Source: Corynebacterium lactis (GTDB lineage Bacteria > Actinomycetota > Actinomycetes > Mycobacteriales > Mycobacteriaceae). From it: DNA of 64,000 nt. The DNA is taken from positions 682,001-746,000 of the forward strand of contig NZ_ULHE01000001.1 of assembly GCF_900519355.1 (NCBI RefSeq), in the 5' to 3' direction. Numbering within the stretch: position 1 is the stretch's first letter; each line of letters opens with the position of its first letter. The notes below the pieces were generated by a model, which worked only from the letters and a program-made list of their open reading frames with translations, was not told the origin of the DNA and ran no database searches. Shown in pieces: positions 54,083 through 64,000 of the stretch. Both the position numbers and the translations under genes were made by a program.

Positions 54083-54113
54083 GTCCGGACCTCAAGCGGA
54101 GAACACGTAAACC

Positions 54114-54679
54114 ATGACAGATTTCACCTTTTTGCTAGCCGCGGGTGAGCATCTCCCGATGGAGACTGCCATCAACCCGCTGCTGCCAAAGACCTATGAC
54201 ATCGTCTGGTCCGTTGTCCCGCTGGTTATTATCCTGGTTCTCTTCTGGAAGCTCGTTCTTCCGAAGTTCCAGGAGGTCCTGACCGAGCGGGAGGACCGGA
54301 TTGAGGGCGGCATTGAACGCGCTGAGGCTGCACAGGCCGAGGCAAAGGCCGCTCTAGAGAAGTACAACAGCCAGCTCGCAGAGGCCCGTACCGAGGCAGC
54401 CAAGATTCGCGACGACGCCCGTGCACAGGGTCAGCGCATCATTGCTGAGGCTACGACCAAGGCCAACGACGAGAGCGCCCGAATCATCGAGTCCGGTGAG
54501 AAGCAGCTCGCTGCCCAGCGTGAGCAGGTAGTCGCTGAGCTGCGCAAGGAAATGGGCCAGAACTCCATCAATCTCGCTGAGCGCCTCCTGGGCGAGCAGC
54601 TCTCCGACGACGTTCGTAACTCGTCGACGATTGATAGTTTCCTGTCCAACCTTGACACCGTGGCCCGGCCGGAAAGTAG
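54114..54679 (+). pseudogene. atpF: F1Fo-ATP synthase subunit b with terminal frameshift
   Basis: Subunit b is the peripheral-stalk dimer. The N-terminal membrane helix is [21 protein letters not shown] and the long Ala/Glu/Arg coiled coil follows to residue about 180. The reading frame is intact to NLDTVAR, then runs out of frame through atpH to 54917. A TAG at 54677-54679 is reached if one C is added to the CCC run near 54664-54666 (TVAPAGK, stop), giving exactly 188 residues, the length I recall for C. glutamicum AtpF. Only the last few residues are affected. A base-call error in a homopolymer is the most likely cause. Confidence 0.85.
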
Positions 54680-54684
54680 GCGAC

Positions 54685-55503
54685 ATGCACGCAGCAAGCC
54701 GCGAATCCCTGGCAGCACTTGGCCAGCGTCTCGATGCCGCCATCGGTGGCGAGGGCGCAGCCGTTGCAAACGCTGCTCAGACTGGTTCCGAGCTTTTCGA
54801 CATCGTCGAGGTCCTGGACTCCGACCGCGGCCTGCGTGTCGCTGTCGCCGACCCTTCGGTGACTGCGGAACAGCGTTCCGGCATTGTCCGGAACCTGTTC
54901 GCGGGCAAGGTATCTGAGACGACTCTAAACATCGTCGTGGATGCTGCCGCGCAGGTATGGTCCACCCCGCGTGAAATGCGCGAGGGATTGGTAGAGCTGG
55001 GCCGTCGCGCCCTTCTGCGCTCTGCCGAGAGCCAGGGGCAGCTCGAGACCGTCGAGTCCGAGCTGTTCCAACTGGGACACATCCTGGCTGAGCAGTCGCA
55101 GCTCGAGCAGCTGCTGGCCGACAAGGCCGCAACCCCCGAAGCCAAGCGTGGGCTCCTCGCCTCTGTGCTGTACGGCAAGGTCACCTCGGTGACCGAGGCC
55201 CTGGCACTGCAGGCAGTAGGCCGCCCATCCAAGCGCCCCGCGGACGACATCGACTCCCTGTCCCGGCTAGCCGCCGGCCTGCGGAACCACGTCGTCGCTC
55301 GCGTGACCAGTGCCACTGCCGTTTCTGACGAGCAGGAGCGAGCGCTGGCGGACAAGCTCGGCCGAGTTTACGGCAAGGCGATGTCCATCCACACCGTGGT
55401 CGACAAGTCGATCCTCGGTGGACTGGTCATCCGAGTCGGCGACGAGGTCATCGACGGCAGCCTTTCGACGAAGCTCGAGCGGCTGCGCGTCGGCCTCGGC
55501 TGA
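54685..55503 (+). CDS. atpH: F1Fo-ATP synthase subunit delta
   Basis: A 272-residue subunit that links the b stalk to the F1 head. ATG 54685 ([17 protein letters not shown]) begins 5 bases after the corrected atpF stop; a frame open further upstream is not supported. The family motif at the end is [17 protein letters not shown]. The N-terminal half is longer than E. coli delta, as is usual for mycobacteria and corynebacteria, where b-delta fusions or extensions occur. Confidence 0.92.
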   Translation: MHAASRESLAALGQRLDAAIGGEGAAVANAAQTGSELFDIVEVLDSDRGLRVAVADPSVTAEQRSGIVRNLFAGKVSETTLNIVVDAAAQVWSTPREMREGLVELGRRALLRSAESQGQLETVESELFQLGHILAEQSQLEQLLADKAATPEAKRGLLASVLYGKVTSVTEALALQAVGRPSKRPADDIDSLSRLAAGLRNHVVARVTSATAVSDEQERALADKLGRVYGKAMSIHTVVDKSILGGLVIRVGDEVIDGSLSTKLERLRVGLG

Positions 55504-55557
55504 CGGATGGTTTAGACGATTAATCACTGGAAGAATATTACCGAGAGCAGGAAGAAC

Positions 55558-57201
55558 ATGGCGGAGCTGACGATCTCCTCCGACGAGATCCGTAGCGCGA
55601 TTGCGAACTACACCTCGAGCTACTCCCCGGAGGCCTCCCGTGAGGAGGTTGGCGTTGTTATCAGTGCGGCTGATGGTATCGCCCAGGTTTCGGGAATGCC
55701 GTCGGTCATGACGAACGAGCTTCTCGAGTTCCCGGGTGGCGTCATTGGCGTCGCACAGAACCTCGACACCGACAAGGTCGGCGTCGTGGTCCTGGGTAAC
55801 TTCGAGTCGCTCAAAGAGGGTGACGAGGTAAAGCGGACGGGTGACGTCCTTTCGATTCCGGTCGGGGACAAGTTCCTCGGTCGCGTAATCAACCCCCTGG
55901 GCCAGCCGATCGACGGCCTGGGTGACATTGAGGCTGAAGAGGACCGCGTCCTCGAGCTGCAGGCACCGTCGGTGCTGCAGCGTCAGCCGGTCGAAGAGCC
56001 GATGGCAACTGGTATTAAGGCCATCGACGCTATGACCCCGATTGGTCGTGGTCAGCGCCAGCTGATCATTGGTGACCGCAAGACCGGTAAGACCGCGGTC
56101 TGCCTGGACACCATCTTGAACCAGAAGGCTAACTGGGAGTCCGGCGACCCGAACAAGCAGGTGCGATGCATCTACGTTGCTATCGGTCAGAAGGGCTCGA
56201 CCATCGCTGGTGTGCGCCAGACCCTCGAGGAGCAGGGCGCACTCGAGTACACCACCATCGTTGCTGCCCCGGCGTCGGACGCTGCAGGCTTTAAGTGGCT
56301 TGCTCCATTCGCAGGCGCCGCACTGGGCCAGCACTGGATGTACCAGGGCAAGCACGTCCTGGTCATCTACGATGATCTGACGAAGCAGGCTGAGGCCTAC
56401 CGTGCCATCTCCCTGCTGCTGCGTCGCCCGCCGGGACGCGAAGCTTACCCGGGTGACGTCTTCTACCTGCACTCCCGCCTGCTGGAGCGTGCTGCAAAGC
56501 TCTCCGACGACATGGGTGCAGGCTCGCTGACCGCACTGCCGATCATCGAGACGAAGGCAAACGACGTGTCGGCCTTCATTCCGACCAACGTCATTTCCAT
56601 TACCGACGGCCAGGTCTTCCTCGAGTCCGACCTGTTCAACCAGGGTGTCCGCCCGGCTATTAACGTCGGTGTGTCGGTCTCCCGTGTCGGTGGTGCCGCA
56701 CAGACCAAGGGCATGAAGAAGGTTTCCGGTAACCTGCGTCTGGACCTCGCGTCCTACCGCGACCTGGAAGCATTCGCGATGTTCGCCTCCGACCTGGACG
56801 ACGCCTCCAAGCGCCAGCTTGAGCGCGGTCAGCGCCTGGTCGAGCTGCTGAAGCAGCCGGAGAACAAGCCGCAGGCTGTCGAGTACCAGATGACCTCCAT
56901 CTACCTCGCAGGCGAGGGCGAGTTCGACGACGTTCCGGTCGAGGACGTTCGCCGCTTCGAGGCTGAGCTCATGGAGAACCTGCAGTCCACCCAGCCGGCT
57001 GTGTTTGAGCAGATCGCTGGCGGCGTTCCGTTCTCCGACGAGTCCAAGGCTGCGCTGAAGTCCGCTACTGCCGAGTTCAAGAAGTCCTTCCAGACTTCCG
57101 AGGGCGGCCCGCTGGCTTCTGAGGCCCCTGTCGACGCTCTTGCGGACGACGAGGTCAAGAAGCAGCAGATCACGGTCTCTCGCAAGACTGCCCAGAACTA
57201 G
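55558..57201 (+). CDS. atpA: F1Fo-ATP synthase subunit alpha
   Basis: A 547-residue regulatory/non-catalytic nucleotide-binding subunit. The N-terminal beta barrel reads [18 protein letters not shown]. The P-loop is [15 protein letters not shown]. The arginine finger region is [13 protein letters not shown] 55558 follows GAGCAGGAAGAAC. About 35 residues at the C-terminus form an extra polar tail, as found in actinobacterial alpha subunits, which inhibits ATP hydrolysis in mycobacteria; the same role here is inferred. Confidence 0.97.
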   Translation: MAELTISSDEIRSAIANYTSSYSPEASREEVGVVISAADGIAQVSGMPSVMTNELLEFPGGVIGVAQNLDTDKVGVVVLGNFESLKEGDEVKRTGDVLSIPVGDKFLGRVINPLGQPIDGLGDIEAEEDRVLELQAPSVLQRQPVEEPMATGIKAIDAMTPIGRGQRQLIIGDRKTGKTAVCLDTILNQKANWESGDPNKQVRCIYVAIGQKGSTIAGVRQTLEEQGALEYTTIVAAPASDAAGFKWLAPFAGAALGQHWMYQGKHVLVIYDDLTKQAEAYRAISLLLRRPPGREAYPGDVFYLHSRLLERAAKLSDDMGAGSLTALPIIETKANDVSAFIPTNVISITDGQVFLESDLFNQGVRPAINVGVSVSRVGGAAQTKGMKKVSGNLRLDLASYRDLEAFAMFASDLDDASKRQLERGQRLVELLKQPENKPQAVEYQMTSIYLAGEGEFDDVPVEDVRRFEAELMENLQSTQPAVFEQIAGGVPFSDESKAALKSATAEFKKSFQTSEGGPLASEAPVDALADDEVKKQQITVSRKTAQN

Positions 57202-57254
57202 GCAGGTTGAGTTACTCAATGACCGTAATCGCAACAGAAGGGAGGGAATAGGAC

Positions 57255-59677
<2,423 letters not shown>

Positions 59678-59688
59678 GGGGCATCCTC

Positions 59689-60063
59689 ATGGCTGAAATC
59701 ACCACTGAACTGGTCGCCGTTGAGCGACCGCTCTGGAAGGGCAAGGCCACCTTGGTCTCCGCCCAGACCACCGAGGGTGAGATCGGCGTGCTGCCCGGAC
59801 ACCAGCCGTTCCTTGGCCAGCTGGTCAACAACGGCTCGGTGACCATCAAGACCGCGGACGGCGAGGTTCTCGTCGCCTCGGTCCAGGGTGGGTTCATTTC
59901 CGTGTCCCAGTCGAAGATTTCGATCCTCGCTGACAAGGCAATCTGGGCCGACGAGGTTAACCTCTCGGAGGCCGAGTCCAACCTGGATTCGGATGATCCC
60001 GCCGTCAAGGCACAGGCTGAGTCCGAGGTGCGTGCGGCTCGTCGCGCAGCATCCCGCAGCTAA
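59689..60063 (+). CDS. atpC: F1Fo-ATP synthase subunit epsilon
   Basis: A 124-residue subunit with the N-terminal beta sandwich ([19 protein letters not shown]) and a short C-terminal helix pair ([13 protein letters not shown]), shorter than the E. coli form, as is typical of corynebacteria and mycobacteria. It regulates ATP hydrolysis and is last in the operon. ATG 59689 is 11 bases after atpD. A near-perfect terminator follows at 60117-60168. Confidence 0.95.
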   Translation: MAEITTELVAVERPLWKGKATLVSAQTTEGEIGVLPGHQPFLGQLVNNGSVTIKTADGEVLVASVQGGFISVSQSKISILADKAIWADEVNLSEAESNLDSDDPAVKAQAESEVRAARRAASRS

Positions 60064-60116
60064 GTGGCCTGAAATTCCGGTCGCACGACCGTATTCTTCC
60101 TGCTTCAAGCTCGTGA

Positions 60117-60168
60117 AGAGGGGCGGGGCCTAACCGATAGCATGTCGGTTAGGCCCCGCCCCTCTTTC
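60117..60168 (+). terminator. Terminator of the ATP synthase operon
   Basis: A perfect 21-base stem (AGAGGGGCGGGGCCTAACCGA with its complement) around a 7-base loop, followed by TTTCG. The T-run is short, but the stem is the strongest in the window. Confidence 0.85.
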
Positions 60169-60363
60169 GCGTTTGCATTGAGTCTTGGACTCCTGGGTAG
60201 TGCTACTGGGTAGGGGCTACGACTTTGGGTCCCCTGTGGGATACGAGTTGGGCCGAAGTGTTTCATTTGGGGCCCGAATTCAGGTAAAGTTTGACGAAAG
60301 CCCTTTTTCGCTTTTAACCGAAGGAATGTCTTCTATTTCCCCCGATAGTGAGGCTGGCACACT

Positions 60364-60879
60364 TTGTTTTCGAGCGTTACCCTCTTTTCCATCTTTTTGA
60401 TGGCAGTAGGTTTCATCCTCGTCGTCGGCGGCGCTCTCGCGCTGTGGCGTTTCGCCAGCCTGCATGCGAAGGGTACTCCCGTTATTGCGCGCCCGCTGCC
60501 TGCGGCCGACGGCGCGGCCTGGCGCCACGGAGTGATGGTCTACTCCGAGTCGGTGCTCAATGTTTATAAGCTCCGTTCACTGCGCCCGGGTGCAGATGCG
60601 CGCTTTTCCCGCCACGATGTGTCGATTTTGGATCGCCGAAAGCCGACTTCCGTCGAGGCGGGATTTTTTGATCCCGGGCTCGGCGTGGTACGCATCGAAA
60701 CCCGCTCTGCCGGGCAGTGGGAGTTGGCGCTTGACCCCTCGGGCGACACCGCGTTGGTCGCGTGGGTGGAGTCCTCGCCATCGATACGCCAGACCAGGGA
60801 GCTCCCCACGGACATCGAAAAGCGCTTCCGCGCGGCGATGAGCCGACAGCGCGGTGGCCAGTGGGGAAACCGTCGCTGA
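60364..60879 (+). CDS. DUF2550 family membrane-anchored protein
   Basis: A 171-residue protein with one N-terminal membrane helix (residues about 6-27, LFSIFLMAVGFILVVGGALA) and a cytoplasmic or exported globular part containing WRHGVMVYSESVLNVYKLRSL and RVE/RIETRSAGQWELALDPS. This matches DUF2550 proteins that follow atpC in Mycobacteriales. Function is unknown. The TTG at 60364 is used, with GTGAGGC about 10 bases upstream. Confidence 0.75.
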   Translation: MFSSVTLFSIFLMAVGFILVVGGALALWRFASLHAKGTPVIARPLPAADGAAWRHGVMVYSESVLNVYKLRSLRPGADARFSRHDVSILDRRKPTSVEAGFFDPGLGVVRIETRSAGQWELALDPSGDTALVAWVESSPSIRQTRELPTDIEKRFRAAMSRQRGGQWGNRR

Positions 60880-60949
60880 GGGAAGCATGAGTCGCGCTGC
60901 TTTTGCGCCTCTATTTTTCAGCCCCGGACACTCGCGTTAGGGTAGTGGG

Positions 60950-61642
60950 ATGCGCCTTGTTATTGCCGAATGCACTGTCGACTACGTCGGGCGGCTCAAC
61001 GCCCACCTACCGCAGGCCCTCCGCCTCCTTCTGGTGAAGGCGGATGGTTCCGTCTCCGTGCATGCCGACGACCGCGCCTACAAGCCCCTGAACTGGATGA
61101 CGCCCCCGTGCACCCTGGCGGAAAAGGAAATCGTGGACGAGTCGGGGGAAGACACCGGAGAGCAGCTCTGGGTCGTCGAAAACAAAAAGGGCGAGCAGCT
61201 GAGAATCACCATTTCTCGAGTCGTGTCCGATGTCTCCCACGAACTGGGCGAGGACCCCGGCCTGGAGAAGGACGGCGTTGAAGCCCACCTGCAGAAGCTG
61301 CTCGCGGAGCAATTTGCGACTTTCGGGGAGGGCTACACGCTGATCCGGCGTGAGTACCCGACCGCTATCGGCCCGGTCGATCTGCTCGGGCGTGACGAAA
61401 ATGGCGCCACCGTGGCCGTCGAGGTCAAGCGCAGGGGCGGAATCGACGGAGTGGAACAGCTGACCCGCTACCTGGAGATGCTCAACCGCGATGAATTGCT
61501 AGCCCCGGTCACCGGCATTTTCGCCGCACAGGAGATCAAGCCACAGGCGAAGACACTGGCCGAGGATCGGGGAATCCGCTGCGTCACGCTCGACTACGAC
61601 GAACTCCGTGGCCTGGAATCCGGCGAGTTGAGGCTGTTCTAG
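60950..61642 (+). CDS. nucS: Mismatch-specific endonuclease NucS (EndoMS)
   Basis: A 230-residue nuclease that cleaves both strands at mismatches and serves as the non-canonical mismatch repair of many Actinobacteria, which lack MutS/MutL. The N-terminal domain ([16 protein letters not shown] to [12 protein letters not shown]) binds DNA and clamp; the RecB-like catalytic core is [23 protein letters not shown] (Asp and the Glu-x-Lys pair). [12 protein letters not shown] follows. The C-terminus ends in a short hydrophobic tail (GELRLF) that resembles a beta-clamp-binding peptide. The start ATG 60950 is supported by TTAGGGTAGTGGG. Confidence 0.92.
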   Translation: MRLVIAECTVDYVGRLNAHLPQALRLLLVKADGSVSVHADDRAYKPLNWMTPPCTLAEKEIVDESGEDTGEQLWVVENKKGEQLRITISRVVSDVSHELGEDPGLEKDGVEAHLQKLLAEQFATFGEGYTLIRREYPTAIGPVDLLGRDENGATVAVEVKRRGGIDGVEQLTRYLEMLNRDELLAPVTGIFAAQEIKPQAKTLAEDRGIRCVTLDYDELRGLESGELRLF

Positions 61643-61643
61643 G

Positions 61644-61964
61644 ATGCCACGGCGCAACTCGCGGAAACACGCTCGCGGTACCGGTAGCGGTCTGCCTAGG
61701 TTCGGCAGCACTTTCCAAAGCACGCGCACCGAGTCCGGCCCGGCAGGGTGGGAGGACGTCGAATTCGCGGTAAGGACCATTAGCGCGGGGCAGTCCACGA
61801 AGGTCTACCGATGCCCGGGCTGCGACCAGGAGATCATGCCTGGAACCGCGCACATCGTTGCCTGGCCGGTGGGGTACGGCGGTGGCAGCGACGACCGCCG
61901 CCACTGGCACCGCAACTGTTGGAGCAAAAGGGCCCAGCGCACAATCACCCGCCGCTGGGGATAG
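61644..61964 (+). CDS. Conserved small protein with putative zinc ligands
   Basis: A 106-residue basic protein starting 1 base after nucS. YRCPGCDQEI, TAHIVAW, RHWHRNCW give a Cys-x2-Cys...His...His-x3-Cys set consistent with a zinc site. The ends are rich in Arg/Lys. Genes of this size next to nucS are conserved in Mycobacteriales (the Rv1322 position as I recall), suggesting a functional link, which is not known. Confidence 0.7.
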   Translation: MPRRNSRKHARGTGSGLPRFGSTFQSTRTESGPAGWEDVEFAVRTISAGQSTKVYRCPGCDQEIMPGTAHIVAWPVGYGGGSDDRRHWHRNCWSKRAQRTITRRWG

Positions 61965-62007
61965 CGGCAGCGTTTGCGCGGTGGGCCCGTTGGCGTCGTC
62001 GTAAAGC

Positions 62008-62460
62008 CTACTTAGCTGGCTCGACCAGCTCGAGGAGGACTCCGCCAGCGTCCTTCGGGTGGACGAAGTTGATGCGGGAGCCGGCGGTGCCGATCTTCGG
62101 CTCCGGGTAGAGCACGCGGGTGCCCTGCTCCTTCAGGTGAGCCATCAGCGCCTCAATGTCGGTGACGCGGACGGCGTACTGCTGGATGCCGGGGCCCTTC
62201 TTGTCCAGGTACTTGGCAATCGTCGAGTCCTCGTTCAGCGGGGCGAGGATCTGAACCAGGGTGCCGCCCTCGACCTTGTCTGCCGGGCCGAGCATGGCCT
62301 CGTGGACGCCCTGCTCCTCGTTGACCTCATCGTGGTAGTTCACGAAGCCCAGGTTTGCGCGGTACCACTCGACCGCGGCATCGAAATCGGGGACTGCAAC
62401 GCCGACGTGGTCGACGGCGACGACGTACTTATGGGGAACTGCAATGTTCGACTCACTCAT
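62008..62460 (-). CDS. mce: Methylmalonyl-CoA epimerase
   Basis: A 150-residue VOC-fold protein. The metal ligands are in VDHVGVAVPDFDAAVEWY, GVHEAMLG (His/Glu region) and IQQYAVRVTDIEALMAHL, with GVLLELVEPAK at the end. It interconverts (R)- and (S)-methylmalonyl-CoA in propionate or odd-chain acid metabolism. ATG 62460 is chosen; a longer frame to 62730 overlaps the divergent gene and is not credible. The next gene is divergent, 31 bases away. Confidence 0.88.
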   Translation of the reverse strand: MSESNIAVPHKYVVAVDHVGVAVPDFDAAVEWYRANLGFVNYHDEVNEEQGVHEAMLGPADKVEGGTLVQILAPLNEDSTIAKYLDKKGPGIQQYAVRVTDIEALMAHLKEQGTRVLYPEPKIGTAGSRINFVHPKDAGGVLLELVEPAK

Positions 62461-62491
62461 GTCATCCAGGATACGCGCTATCATCGGCGCC

Positions 62492-62791
62492 ATGATTGTT
62501 GCATTCTCCGTTGCCCCCACTTTTTCGGACCCCGAGCAGGGAATGGCCGAAGCCGTCGCCGAGGCGGTGCGGGTCGTACGAGAGTCCGGCCTGCCGAACG
62601 AGACGAACGCGATGTTCACGCTCGTGGAGGGGGAGTGGGATGAGGTGATGGACGTGGTCAAGCGGGCCACGGAGGCCGTGACGCGCGTTAGCCCACGTAC
62701 ATCCCTGGTGATCAAGGCGGACATCCGCAACGGCTACACGGGCCAACTGCGGGCGAAGGTGGAGGCCGTAGAGGAAGTGCTGGGCAATTAG
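62492..62791 (+). CDS. MTH1187/YkoF-type thiamine-binding protein
   Basis: A 99-residue ferredoxin-like fold protein (DUF77). MIVAFSVAPTF, EAVAEAVRVVRESGLPNETNAMFTLVEGEWDEVMDVVKRA and RTSLVIKADIRNGY match the family. Some members bind thiamine or its derivatives. ATG 62492 is used; frames starting earlier overlap the epimerase promoter. It shares a 31-base intergenic with the divergent epimerase. Confidence 0.82.
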   Translation: MIVAFSVAPTFSDPEQGMAEAVAEAVRVVRESGLPNETNAMFTLVEGEWDEVMDVVKRATEAVTRVSPRTSLVIKADIRNGYTGQLRAKVEAVEEVLGN

Positions 62792-62804
62792 TATCCCTGC
62801 CCGT

Positions 62805-62830
62805 CCCCAGACAGGCCCCAGACAGGCCCC
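62805..62830. repeat. Short tandem repeat
   Basis: CCCCAGACAGG occurs twice in tandem, followed by CCCC. It lies between two genes and has no obvious function. Confidence 0.6.
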
Positions 62831-62891
62831 TGCGGCTGGTGCCGTTTTATTGAATTACATGCGACTTTAGTTCAGGAGTAAAAGAACCCTT

Positions 62892-63941
62892 ATGACACAC
62901 GCACATTCGCACGCACACGGTCACTCCCATTCCCACTCCCACGACGGCCACCGCGAATGTTCCACTCCGCCCCCGCCTCCGGGCACCGTGGATCTCGAAC
63001 AGATGCATCTGAAGGCTGAGGCGGAGCGCAAGCGCAAAGAGGAGATCGCGCGCGCTACCTCCGATCAGGGCGAAGGCCTACCTCCGGTGGTGGAGGTAAC
63101 CGCACAGAACCTTGAGGCTGAGGTTGTCGTCCGCTCCGAGCAGGTGCCGGTCATCGTACTCGTCGGTGCTGCCGGGGCGGCCGATTCATTGCGACTGCGC
63201 ACCGAGCTGGAGGCTATGGCTCGCGAAGCTGAGTTGAATTGGATACTCGCCTGGGTGGATGCGGACTCGCAGCCGCAGGTGGCCCGCGCCTTCGGTGTTC
63301 AGGCGCTGCCGACGGTGGTGGCGGTCGCCATGGGCAGCCCCATCGGCATGTTCGCCGGTGAGAAGACCCGCGATTGGCTCGATCAGTGGGTGGCCCAGGT
63401 CATGGAGGCCACGAATGGGCGTCTGAAGGGGCTTCCTGCCGGGACGCGCATGGCAGGGGCTGGAGCAGGGGAAGGGGCGCAGCCCGAGGCGCCGACCGAC
63501 TTCTTCGGCAACCCCGTTCCGACGTCCGATCCGCGCCTGGAGCAGGCGGAGGAGCTGCTCGCCGAGGGGAACTTCGACGCCGCCCTCTCACTCTACGATG
63601 CGATGCTGAAGTCCGAGCCCGCCAACTCGGGGCTGAAGCGCGCGCACGCCAACGTGGCCTTCTTCGCTCGCGCCGCGAAAATCGACCGCACCGCCGATCC
63701 CATCTCGCTTGCCGACGCCGCCCCCGGCGACGTCGCTGCCGCCCTCGATGCGGCGGATGTGACGATGCTCGTCGACGATCCCGCCAAGGCCCTGGATCGC
63801 CTGCTGCGGCTGCTCCCGACGGTATTTGGGAAAGACCGTGAGTCTATTAAGGAGCGGCTGCTGGAGTACCTGCTCCTCTTCGATGCGGCCGATCCGGTGG
63901 CGCTGGATGCGCGGCGGAGGATGGCCAGCGCGCTGTTCTAG
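62892..63941 (+). CDS. YbbN-like thioredoxin-fold/TPR protein with His-rich N-terminus
   Basis: A 349-residue protein. Residues 1-23 alternate His with Ala/Ser/Gly (MTHAHSHAHGHSHSHSHDGH) and hold ten His. A thioredoxin-like domain (EVTAQNLEAEVVVRSEQVPVI to ALPTVVAVA) has no CxxC, so it is not a disulfide reductase. A TPR-like helical part follows (RLEQAEELLAEGNFDAALSLYDAML to DAADPVALDARRRMASALF). This is the YbbN/CnoX layout, a co-chaperone family; in M. tuberculosis the gene at this place is Rv1324 as I recall. The His tail may bind metal. ATG 62892 has TTCAGGAGTAAAAGAACCC. Confidence 0.85.
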   Translation: MTHAHSHAHGHSHSHSHDGHRECSTPPPPPGTVDLEQMHLKAEAERKRKEEIARATSDQGEGLPPVVEVTAQNLEAEVVVRSEQVPVIVLVGAAGAADSLRLRTELEAMAREAELNWILAWVDADSQPQVARAFGVQALPTVVAVAMGSPIGMFAGEKTRDWLDQWVAQVMEATNGRLKGLPAGTRMAGAGAGEGAQPEAPTDFFGNPVPTSDPRLEQAEELLAEGNFDAALSLYDAMLKSEPANSGLKRAHANVAFFARAAKIDRTADPISLADAAPGDVAAALDAADVTMLVDDPAKALDRLLRLLPTVFGKDRESIKERLLEYLLLFDAADPVALDARRRMASALF

Positions 63942-64000
63942 GCGCCCTGCGGGGGCACAGACGCCCTGCGGGGGGGGGGCACAGACGCCCTACGGGGCCC
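63942..64000. repeat. Imperfect tandem repeat at window end
   Basis: Three copies of CGCCCTGCGGGG with GCACAGA spacers run to the window edge; the last reads CGCCCTACGGGG. A nine-G run lies in the second. It may be part of a longer terminator-like or repeat region, cut off here. Confidence 0.6.

Noticed and set aside
55267..57234. 655-codon open frame antisense to atpA and atpH
   Set aside because: It mirrors the codon structure of strongly conserved genes in GC-rich DNA; composition (Leu/Val/Arg/Asp) is that of a reverse-complement shadow and there is no ribosome site.

Overview
This 64 kb window reads as a chromosomal segment of a Corynebacterium species (order Mycobacteriales/Corynebacteriales). 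The main evidence is gene order. argS-lysA-hom-thrB, then rho, prfA-prmC-tsaC-wecA-atpI-atpBEFHAGDC, a DUF2550 gene, nucS, methylmalonyl-CoA epimerase and a YbbN-like thioredoxin follow the order I recall for Mycobacterium and Corynebacterium. The GC-rich codon use, the mismatch nuclease NucS and a DtxR-like iron box agree with this. The species cannot be named from sequence alone.

Layout. 1-4.0 kb: an ABC exporter cut by the window edge, two conserved hypothetical genes that both look frameshifted, a FhuF-type [2Fe-2S] protein and another hypothetical. 4.2-6.6 kb: two tandem secreted trypsin-like paralogues; the second has lost its catalytic His and carries an in-frame amber codon. 6.7-8.8 kb: a NaeI-type type IIE restriction endonuclease and its C5-cytosine methyltransferase, on a more AT-rich patch. 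8.9-18.8 kb: transporters (MFS, BASS, DctA-type, PutP) around a DEAD-box RNA helicase with a long leader and an RGG tail, a small membrane protein and a membrane-anchored HNH nuclease. 19.2-28.5 kb: a compact operon of SNF2 helicase, SWIM zinc-finger protein, Mre11/SbcD-like phosphoesterase, Rad50/SbcC-like ATPase and a MarR-family regulator, followed by a second MarR paralogue. 28.6-31.8 kb: an iron-siderophore/heme-type ABC importer. 31.9-34.1 kb: tRNA-Arg(CCG), pirin and an AT-rich patch with one small ORF. 34.1-37.2 kb: lutABC for L-lactate oxidation. 37.5-42.9 kb: argS, lysA (frameshifted), hom and thrB for aspartate-family amino acids. 42.9-45.5 kb: an extradiol dioxygenase and an acyl-CoA synthetase. 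46.0-60.1 kb: rho, translation termination (prfA, prmC), tRNA modification (tsaC), wecA and the full F1Fo-ATP synthase. 60.3-64.0 kb: DUF2550, nucS and short conserved genes.

Two whole-window observations stand out. First, the 11-mer CGTCGGCAAGC occurs 14 times on both strands, far above my rough base-composition expectation of about 0.1; nine coding copies are read as CTT-GCC-GAC (Leu-Ala-Asp) with an otherwise uncommon Leu codon. It behaves like an uptake, Chi-like or chromosome-organising word. Second, five genes are broken by single small lesions (four frameshifts, one amber). Two of these genes (atpF and lysA) are normally important, so base-call or assembly error must be excluded before calling decay. 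The best candidate for an under-described system is the SNF2-SWIM-Mre11-Rad50-MarR operon, preceded by a possible LexA-like box overlapping an extended -10 element.
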